This document shows, piece by piece, positions 1-5,817 of a stretch of 6,675 nt of DNA (position 1 is the stretch's first letter; the number at the start of each line of letters is the position of its first letter). Where the stretch lies: assembly GCA_002697475.1 (NCBI GenBank), contig NZVW01000165.1:1-6675 (forward strand), in the 5' to 3' direction. Both the position numbers and the translations under genes were made by a program. The notes under the pieces were generated by a model. It searched no databases. It was not told where the DNA came from and saw only the letters and a list, made by a program, of their open reading frames with translations. The DNA comes from Aquimarina sp. (GTDB lineage Bacteria; Bacteroidota; Bacteroidia; Flavobacteriales; Flavobacteriaceae).

Positions 1-53
1 ATTTCAAAATATCTATAAGTGCTACAAAATTTATAGTAAGAACTGGCTTTGTT

Positions 54-956
54 TTAAGCTACTTCGTGTCCCAGGGAAGCCTCATATATACTGAACCACT
101 CCTCATCTGACAATTCAATATTCAAAGAAGTTAAGGCCGCTTCAATTCTTTGTATTTTGGTTGAACCAATCACCGGAAGAATAGCAGATGGGTGTTTCAA
201 AATCCATGCAATAATGATTTGGTCCCTGCCTGCTTTATATTTATCCGAAAGCTTGTTTAATACCTTATTAATCCTCTTTACTTGTTCTGATGGATGTTGC
301 GTAAAGAATTGCCCTCCGGCTAATGTAGAATAGGCCATTGGCTTAATATTTTTAAGCAAACACTGATCTAATGTTCCATCTGTAAAAGGATTTAATTGTA
401 ATGGAGAAACTTCAATTTGGTTGGTGCATAATGGAAAATGTGCGTCTAATACTTCTAGCTGAGATGTCGTAAAGTTAGAAACTCCAAAGTGCAATACTTT
501 TCCACTCTTCTGTAATTCTTCAAAAGCTTCTGCGATTTCCTGAGGATGCATAAGTGGTGAAGGTCTATGAATCAATAGAAGGTCAATATAATCCGTATTT
601 AAGTTGAGTAAGGAATTTTCAACGGACTTTATAATATGCTGTTTTGAGGTATTGTAAGACTTAAGATTATGTTCGGGTCTGTTTGGAGCTACTAATTGAA
701 TTCCACACTTAGTAATGAATTGCATCTTATCTCTAAGACTTCCTGAGTTTTTTAGAGCCTTACCGAATAGGATCTCGGTAGTGTAATGCCCATAAATATC
801 CGCATGATCAAACGAAGTGACACCTATATCAACGCATCTATTAATAAGCTCAAGTACATCCTTTTCGTTTAATTTAGCTCCCCATTCACCCCAGTTCATG
901 CAACCAGCTACAATACGAGAAAATTTAGGTCCTGATTTTGATATTTGTACCTTCAT
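54..956 (-). CDS. ydhF: YdhF-like aldo/keto reductase
   Basis: Predicted cytosolic NADPH-dependent oxidoreductase of the aldo/keto reductase superfamily, a single TIM barrel of 300 residues, which is the usual full length. The catalytic tetrad is visible: Asp50 and Tyr55 in FDHADIYG, Lys83 in FITKCG, His130 in LLLIHRP. Later barrel motifs are GVSNF (158-162), NQIEVSP (179-185) and the cofactor phosphate-binding stretch IGSTK (263-267) with Arg270. From memory the whole chain, including the MAYS and SLGHEV-type C-terminus, closely follows E. coli YdhF, whose physiological substrate is not established. I chose the ATG at 956 because MKVQISKSG matches the family N-terminus; an in-frame ATG at 983 would add nine unlike residues and overlap the upstream gene by 20 bases. 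With the chosen start the gap to the upstream GH3 gene is 7 bases, so it is almost certainly co-transcribed. No Shine-Dalgarno sequence is seen. Nothing is truncated. The substrate cannot be inferred. Confidence 0.95.
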   Translation of the reverse strand: MKVQISKSGPKFSRIVAGCMNWGEWGAKLNEKDVLELINRCVDIGVTSFDHADIYGHYTTEILFGKALKNSGSLRDKMQFITKCGIQLVAPNRPEHNLKSYNTSKQHIIKSVENSLLNLNTDYIDLLLIHRPSPLMHPQEIAEAFEELQKSGKVLHFGVSNFTTSQLEVLDAHFPLCTNQIEVSPLQLNPFTDGTLDQCLLKNIKPMAYSTLAGGQFFTQHPSEQVKRINKVLNKLSDKYKAGRDQIIIAWILKHPSAILPVIGSTKIQRIEAALTSLNIELSDEEWFSIYEASLGHEVA

Positions 957-963
957 AAATAAA

Positions 964-3885
964 TCAATAAGTAATGGCCTCATATATTACTCTCTGAATC
1001 TCAGAGCGTATATCGTTAGAAATCAATTTCCTATTAGCAGAATCCGGATAGGTTCGATTACTTAAGAACACATAAATAATTTCTTCTTCAGGGTCTGCCC
1101 AGGTAAATGTTCCTGTAAAACCACTATGTCCAAAACTAGTCATAGAGATACACCCACAGGTAGGGCCTACATCGCCCAATTGTGGCTTGTCAAATCCTAC
1201 TCCACGTCTAACATCATCATCACAATAATAACACGTATTAAATTCAGAAAGTGTATTGCCACTTATGTACTTTTTACCTCCGTAATAACCATTATTTAAA
1301 TACATCTGCATGATCTTTGCTACGTCATTAGCATTAGCAAATAAACCAGCGTGTCCTCCTATTCCACCAAACATTGCCGCTCCCTGATCATGAACATAAC
1401 CATGTACCACTTCTTTACGGAAAGCCTGATCATTTTCTGTCGGCACTATACGCGCCTTGTCAAATTTATTTAATGGCAAATAACCTGTATTACTGGCTCC
1501 TAAAGATCGATAGAAATGTTGTTGTGTTAGATTATCAAGATTATCCTCGTAATGTTGCTCTATAAAAGCTTTAAGCAAATAATAAGGTAAATCACTATAC
1601 TTATAACTCAATCTATCTCTTAACTCACTATCCCTGATTTTTAGCATTAGAGAATCCTTCATATCCGATCTGAGATACAAATTATCAGTTACCTGAATAT
1701 TAAAATCATTTGATGGCTTTTTTCTATAGTATTCCGTACTAGGTTGTGTAGTAACTGAATCTAAAGTTTGAAGATAAAAAGGAATCCAAGCACGTAATCT
1801 GGCATAATGAGATAACATAGCTTTAAGATCAATATCCTCTTTATTTGATCCTTTATAAGACGGTAGCATTTCTCCAACCTTGGAGTCCAGAGTAACTATT
1901 CCACTATCTCTTAATTCCATAATTAAGGGTAGTGTAGCCAATATCTTAGTTAAGGAAGCAAGATCATATATATCGCTACTTTTGACTTTATTTACTTTAT
2001 CATAAGTATGATAGCCATAATTTTTGTTAAAAATTACTTTTCCTTTTCTGGCAATAAGCAACTGAAGCCCTGGTGTCATTTCATCTTTTAAAGCTATATC
2101 CACTATAGAATCTACTCGTTTTAATTTATACGAGTTTACACCTACACTTTCTGGAAGACCATAAGATAATCTTTTTAAAGATCTGGTTTCATAACCGGTA
2201 CCTACAGGAAAATCAGCACCTAAACTCACCGGAAGATGGCCTTTTGCTTCAACCGCACCAAACAATAATTGCGCAGCTTTTTCTTGTGCAATAGTACTAT
2301 TTTGATACGCCATTAAAATACCTTCAAAATTAGTTGTAGACTTTAGGTCCAGCATTGCATAAGGTCTGGTAAAAACAGATAAAATTGTAGGATTTAAACG
2401 TGCTATCTCGTATAACCAAACTAATTCCTTATCCTGAAATTTATAATCTTTCCAAGGATTAGCGTTTGACTTATGATAACCAACTATAACATAGTTATAA
2501 CTCTTAAGTTTTTCTAAAATATCGCTCAGCTTGTCCCCCTTAACCCAATCAACTTTAGTGTATAAGTTTAATGCATCATAAAACGCCTGTCCGGAATCAT
2601 CGCCCAGAGAAACGTATGCAATATTTTTGATATCAAGATTTTTTACCGGTAGTATTGCCCTATCGTTTTTTATCAATGTCATCGAGTTTTCAATCAACTC
2701 GTGATATAAAATATCATTTTGAATGCTATTAAGCTCTTCGTACAAATAGGGAAGTTGAACGGGCTTATACTTATTTAATCCCACTTTATACTTGGCGTAT
2801 AATATCTTTTTAACAGAGTGACTTAAACGTTTTTCAGTAATAGTGCCGTCATAATAGGCAGCTGCAATTTTTTCAATAGCTAAAGGCACGTTTTCCGATA
2901 TGAGCAAAACATCATTCCCTGCTAAAAAAGCAGCTAAATCTATATCTCCTGGTTCTTTAAAATTAGATGCTCCTTTCATGTTTAAGGCATCTGTAAAAAT
3001 TAAACCATTGAAATTAAGACTATCCTTTAATAGATTAGTCACAATATTTTTTGAGATTGATGAAGGATAGTCAGACTTCGGTTCTAAGCTAGGGATATTA
3101 AGATGAGCAACCATAACACTTGAAAGCCCTTCTTTAATTAATTCCTTATATGGATATAATTCTACACTATCAATACGAGCTGCGTTAAACTCTACCGTAG
3201 GTAAGGTTTTATGAGAGTCGCTATCTGTATCTCCATGTCCCGGGAAATGTTTTGCATTAGCTAAAACTCCCTCAGATTGCATGCCTTTCATGAAAGCCAA
3301 AGCCTTTTGGGTAACATTTTCCCTATCCTCACCAAAAGAGCGATTACCAATAATAGGGTTTTTAGGATTTGTATTAATATCTACAACCGGAGCAAAATTA
3401 AAATGTACTCCTAAGCGCTTACAGTGCTTACCTATCTGTTTTCCGGTCCTTTCGATAAGTTTATTATCTGATATCGCTCCAAGTGTCATATTCCACGGGA
3501 ATGCATACGTAGAATCCAATCTCATAGCAAGCCCCCACTCCGCATCCATACCTACTAAGAGAGGAACTTTAGATAACTCCTGAAACTTATTATTTATCTT
3601 AGCCTGACGGTAAGGACCTCCTTTAGAAAATATGATTCCACCTATGTGATGGTATTGAATGAGATCATTAACCTTTTGAATCTCCTTATCTGACCAGGAG
3701 GAAAAGGCATCCACCATAAAGAGCTGGCCAATTTTTTCCTTAAGACTCATCTGGTTGTATATACTATCCACCCAGCTCTTCTGAGCTTCAAAATCTTTAA
3801 CTATAAGAGGATTAGCTTCCTGACTAAAGGAAGATAATGTAAATAAAAAAAATAAAATTAAGGTAAAACTCTTCTGAATATACAC
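964..3885 (-). CDS. Exported GH3 (NagZ-type) beta-N-acetylglucosaminidase fused to a serine beta-lactamase-like domain
   Basis: Two-enzyme fusion of 973 residues, probably acting in the periplasm or at the cell surface on peptidoglycan or other amino-sugar substrates. Residues 1-21 form a Sec signal peptide (Lys5, hydrophobic core, likely cleavage near SFS-Q); no lipobox Cys follows. Residues about 35-370 are a GH3 barrel with GMDAEWG (112-118), NRSFGED (181-187), KHFPGHG (212-218), the NagZ-type Asp223-Ser-His225 acid/base loop, and nucleophile Asp299 in FTDALNM. Residues about 395-570 resemble the GH3 C-terminal alpha/beta domain. Residues about 585-970 are a class C beta-lactamase/penicillin-binding-like serine hydrolase with Ser644-L-T-Lys647, Tyr763-S-D and His920-S-G, so both active sites look intact. 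The His-type GH3 acid/base points to N-acetylglucosaminide cleavage (hydrolysis or phosphorolysis); the second domain could be an esterase or peptidase rather than a true beta-lactamase. The start is GTG at 3885, the only plausible start before the signal peptide. It follows the upstream stop by 6 bases. Cys885, 888, 910 and 912 cluster near the third serine-hydrolase motif. No secretion-sorting C-terminal domain is seen. Confidence 0.95.
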   Translation of the reverse strand: MYIQKSFTLILFFLFTLSSFSQEANPLIVKDFEAQKSWVDSIYNQMSLKEKIGQLFMVDAFSSWSDKEIQKVNDLIQYHHIGGIIFSKGGPYRQAKINNKFQELSKVPLLVGMDAEWGLAMRLDSTYAFPWNMTLGAISDNKLIERTGKQIGKHCKRLGVHFNFAPVVDINTNPKNPIIGNRSFGEDRENVTQKALAFMKGMQSEGVLANAKHFPGHGDTDSDSHKTLPTVEFNAARIDSVELYPYKELIKEGLSSVMVAHLNIPSLEPKSDYPSSISKNIVTNLLKDSLNFNGLIFTDALNMKGASNFKEPGDIDLAAFLAGNDVLLISENVPLAIEKIAAAYYDGTITEKRLSHSVKKILYAKYKVGLNKYKPVQLPYLYEELNSIQNDILYHELIENSMTLIKNDRAILPVKNLDIKNIAYVSLGDDSGQAFYDALNLYTKVDWVKGDKLSDILEKLKSYNYVIVGYHKSNANPWKDYKFQDKELVWLYEIARLNPTILSVFTRPYAMLDLKSTTNFEGILMAYQNSTIAQEKAAQLLFGAVEAKGHLPVSLGADFPVGTGYETRSLKRLSYGLPESVGVNSYKLKRVDSIVDIALKDEMTPGLQLLIARKGKVIFNKNYGYHTYDKVNKVKSSDIYDLASLTKILATLPLIMELRDSGIVTLDSKVGEMLPSYKGSNKEDIDLKAMLSHYARLRAWIPFYLQTLDSVTTQPSTEYYRKKPSNDFNIQVTDNLYLRSDMKDSLMLKIRDSELRDRLSYKYSDLPYYLLKAFIEQHYEDNLDNLTQQHFYRSLGASNTGYLPLNKFDKARIVPTENDQAFRKEVVHGYVHDQGAAMFGGIGGHAGLFANANDVAKIMQMYLNNGYYGGKKYISGNTLSEFNTCYYCDDDVRRGVGFDKPQLGDVGPTCGCISMTSFGHSGFTGTFTWADPEEEIIYVFLSNRTYPDSANRKLISNDIRSEIQRVIYEAITY

Positions 3886-3891
3886 TAAACA

Positions 3892-4377
3892 CTAATTTAA
3901 AAATCTACTGTGCCAACTGTCATGGGCAGGCACTTCCCAACTTGTTTTGTACTCTGCAATATTAGTCACCAAATTATTAAATACAATTGTATTAGGAGAT
4001 ACAGATTTATTCTTTGCCATTTTTTTGAACTCCAATAAAGGTTTGTAGGCCACAAACTCTCCCTGCTTAAATGACACATTCATTTTATCCATCAAATCCA
4101 CATTGTAGTCTTGTTCCATCTGTTGTATAAATCGAACAGAAGCGTCTATAGAACATCCTGTTGCCTGATTTAAATTTTGATCTAGCGCTATGATTATAAA
4201 TCTTTTATATCGTAGATCATAACCTGCCTTTAAATCGGCACCGTGTGCGGTCCAGTCTGTAATAAAAGTATCTAATTTTCCCTCTATCTCTTTTATCTCA
4301 TCCTCAGTAAAAGATCTATTGGCCTGATAGATCCAAATACGCGAACTATCCGGCAAATCCTTAAAATCTACTAACAT
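3892..4377 (-). CDS. Conserved flavobacterial protein of unknown function ('ABC transporter ATPase' by database label only)
   Basis: A 161-residue soluble protein with no signal peptide or membrane segment. I recognise it as a family widespread in Flavobacteriia and usually named 'ABC transporter ATPase', but the sequence does not support that: there is no Walker A P-loop, no LSGGQ signature and no Walker B, and it is far too short for a complete ABC domain. Visible landmarks are RIWIYQANRSF (14-24), DWTAHG (41-46), a hydrophobic strand RFIIIALD (59-66) followed by GCSIDAS (74-80) with its only cysteine, Cys75, and a C-terminal SPNTIVFNNLV (127-137). The GCSIDAS element sits after a beta-strand and could be a functional loop, but I cannot assign a reaction. 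It is probably the first gene of the second transcription unit, starts at ATG 4377, and ends in TAG 6 bases before the GH3 fusion. Function unknown; confidence is for the gene being real. Confidence 0.9.
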   Translation of the reverse strand: MLVDFKDLPDSSRIWIYQANRSFTEDEIKEIEGKLDTFITDWTAHGADLKAGYDLRYKRFIIIALDQNLNQATGCSIDASVRFIQQMEQDYNVDLMDKMNVSFKQGEFVAYKPLLEFKKMAKNKSVSPNTIVFNNLVTNIAEYKTSWEVPAHDSWHSRFLN

Positions 4378-4392
4378 TGCTAAATTTTTATG

Positions 4393-4425
4393 CTAAAGTA
4401 AAAAAACAAAAATTTTATGGTGAAA
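4393..4425 (-). promoter_or_regulatory. Possible Bacteroidota-type promoter for the downstream three-gene operon
   Basis: On the minus strand, TACTTTAG at 4400-4393 matches the Bacteroidota -7 consensus TAnnTTTG at all but one fixed position, and TTTC at 4425-4422, 21 bases upstream, resembles the -33 TTTG element. Transcription would start near 4388, leaving a leader of about ten bases before the ATG at 4377. The -33 candidate overlaps the U-tract of the preceding terminator. In such A/T-rich sequence this could be chance; the position between a terminator and a first gene is the main support. Confidence 0.3.
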
Positions 4426-4459
4426 AAAAAGAGTTAATATACTCTATCAACTCTTTTTT
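4423..4459 (-). terminator. Rho-independent terminator after the iron-sulfur gene block
   Basis: An 11-base-pair perfect inverted repeat pairs 4425-4435 with 4449-4459 around a 13-base loop. Read on the minus strand it starts 22 bases after the stop of the CCG-protein gene and runs into a tract of eight U (4430-4423). The stem has only three G/C pairs, so it is weaker than an enterobacterial terminator, but position and U-tract fit. The plus-strand reading also ends in six T, so it is formally bidirectional, although no plus-strand gene faces it. A short alternative pairing, AGAGT (4430-4434) with ACTCT (4441-4445), competes with the long stem. Confidence 0.65.
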
Positions 4460-4481
4460 ATTATTCCTATTGTCTGAAGAT

Positions 4482-5273
4482 TTATAAATCTTTTGCATTT
4501 GCAATAAGCTCAGCAATATCGAGCACTTTTATCTCATCTTCCTTTTCTTTGTTTTTAACTCCGTCAGTCATCATAGTGTTACAGAAAGGACATCCTGCAG
4601 CAATAATCTCAGGTTTTGTTTCAATAGCTTGCTCTGTTCTTTCAATATTCACGTCTTTATTTCCTGGTTCAGGTTCTTTGAACATCTGTGCTCCACCTGC
4701 TCCACAACATAGTCCATTTTTTCTGCATTTTTTCATTTCTACGAGTTCTGCCTCGAGTTTTTTTAACAAATCTCTTGGGGCCTCATAGACATTATTTGCT
4801 CTTCCTAAATAACAGGGATCATGAAATGTAATTCTCTTTCCTTTAAACTTACCTCCTTCAACAGTAAGCCTTCCGTCATCTAGTAGAGACTTCAGAAACT
4901 GAGTGTGATGCATTACTTCATACTCACCACCCAATGACGGGTACTCGTTTTTAAGTGTATTAAAACAATGAGGACAGGCGGTAACCACTTTCTTTATTTC
5001 GTATGCATTCATAACTTCTATATTTGTTACGGCCTGCATCTGAAACAGAAATTCGTTTCCAGCTCTTTTAGCTGGGTCTCCTGTACAGCTCTCTTCAGTT
5101 CCTAAAACAGCGAAGTCTACTTTAGCATTATGTAAAAGTTTAACAAAAGCCTTTGTGATCTTTTTTGCTCTATCGTCAAAACTTCCAGCACATCCAACCC
5201 AAAATAAAACTTCAGGCTTTTTACCTTCTGCCATATACTCTGCCATTGTAGGCACTTTGATTGCTTCACTCAT
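4482..5273 (-). CDS. CCG-domain (Fe-S)-binding protein, HdrB/GlpC-like subunit
   Basis: A 263-residue cytoplasmic iron-sulfur protein made of two cysteine-rich CCG domains (the type found in heterodisulfide reductase HdrB/HdrD, GlpC and LutA). Domain 1 has Cys28 in WVGCAGS, Cys63 in ESCTGDP, and Cys100-P-H-Cys103. Domain 2 has Cys154 in HDPCYLG, the Cys189-Cys190-Gly pair in LCCGAGG, and Cys228-P-F-Cys231. Domain 1 has a single Cys at the site where domain 2 has a CC pair; ESCTGDP is, as I recall, normal for this family. Such domains bind a [4Fe-4S] or noncubane cluster and take part in two-electron transfer with thiol/disulfide or quinone partners. No membrane segment is present, so it likely docks on the membrane 4Fe-4S subunit encoded two genes upstream. 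The ATG at 5273 lies 43 bases after the HAD gene with no clear promoter between, and a terminator follows. Complete. Family is certain; electron donor and acceptor are unknown. Confidence 0.94.
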   Translation of the reverse strand: MSEAIKVPTMAEYMAEGKKPEVLFWVGCAGSFDDRAKKITKAFVKLLHNAKVDFAVLGTEESCTGDPAKRAGNEFLFQMQAVTNIEVMNAYEIKKVVTACPHCFNTLKNEYPSLGGEYEVMHHTQFLKSLLDDGRLTVEGGKFKGKRITFHDPCYLGRANNVYEAPRDLLKKLEAELVEMKKCRKNGLCCGAGGAQMFKEPEPGNKDVNIERTEQAIETKPEIIAAGCPFCNTMMTDGVKNKEKEDEIKVLDIAELIANAKDL

Positions 5274-5316
5274 AGTATTATAAAACTCTTATTTATTACT
5301 TTTTTAAAATAAAAAA

Positions 5317-5763
5317 TTAATCATGTTTACCATCATCAAACACTTCAATAGTTACAACTCTTTCTACAAGTTCAGTAAATTTACCTGTATAGCGGGTTGC
5401 TTTAACCAAGTGATTATCTATCCAATGGTAATTCCCTCCTCTGGGTTTGCCCATAAGAATGCTGTGATATTTAAACCCGTGTTTATCTAACCATTTTTCA
5501 GTCACCTCCCTATGGTCTTCAGTACGAGAGGTAAAAAAACAAATGACATGTCCCTCATCGTACCATTTATTTACAGTATCCAATGCGTCAGGAAAGGGTT
5601 CGCATGTTTCCATACGCTCCGGCTCCTCATTAGGAACATCTTCTGTAATGGTACCGTCAATGTCGATTAGGTAATTCTTAATTCCTTCAGGCAGTACAGG
5701 GCTTACATGCTCTCCTGCTTCAACCTTATCGTGCAATAATTTTTCTACTTCTTCCTTCTTCAT
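5317..5763 (-). CDS. Small HAD-superfamily phosphatase-like protein
   Basis: A 148-residue soluble protein with the haloacid dehalogenase fold. Motif I is Asp34-I-Asp36-G-T (nucleophile and acid/base aspartates), motif II is Thr78-Ser79 in CFFTSRT, motif III is Lys106 in LMGKPRGG, and motif IV is Asp116-Asn117 in HWIDNHL, in place of the more usual Asp-Asp. The cap is minimal, so a phosphatase acting on a phosphosugar or another accessible phosphate ester is plausible; the substrate cannot be read off. Flavobacterial genomes often label this family 'phosphoheptose isomerase', but it has no sugar-isomerase (SIS) domain features. I start at the ATG at 5763; the frame opens three codons earlier at a TTG (5772), which is less likely. 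It sits between two iron-sulfur subunit genes (gaps of 54 and 43 bases), so it is probably co-transcribed with them. It has one or two cysteines but no cluster-binding pattern. Confidence 0.9.
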   Translation of the reverse strand: MKKEEVEKLLHDKVEAGEHVSPVLPEGIKNYLIDIDGTITEDVPNEEPERMETCEPFPDALDTVNKWYDEGHVICFFTSRTEDHREVTEKWLDKHGFKYHSILMGKPRGGNYHWIDNHLVKATRYTGKFTELVERVVTIEVFDDGKHD

Positions 5764-5817
5764 AATATTCAATTTCTTGGTTTACTCTAGTTTTTATGGT
5801 TAATAAAAGAATATTTT

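Noticed and set aside
13..36. Six-base inverted repeat (CTATAA / TTATAG) just after the aldo/keto reductase stop, as a possible terminator.
   Set aside because: The stem is short, has one G/C pair, a loop of about 12 bases and no proper U-tract; it is expected by chance in such A/T-rich sequence, and the region is cut by the window edge.
957..983. Upstream ATG at 983 giving the aldo/keto reductase nine extra residues.
   Set aside because: The extension MRPLLIDLF overlaps the GH3 coding end and does not resemble the family N-terminus, whereas the ATG at 956 begins exactly where similarity to YdhF begins.
3281..3583. Plus-strand open frame of 100 codons inside the GH3 gene (others at 817-1065, 1374-1565 and 4549-4788).
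   Set aside because: Each lies antisense to a strongly supported gene, has no recognisable domain, and has composition expected of a shadow frame.
5274..5316. Possible hairpin or promoter in the gap between the HAD and CCG genes.
   Set aside because: Only a run of T followed by a run of A is seen, with no G/C pairs and no TAnnTTTG element; it reads as ordinary A/T-rich spacer within an operon.
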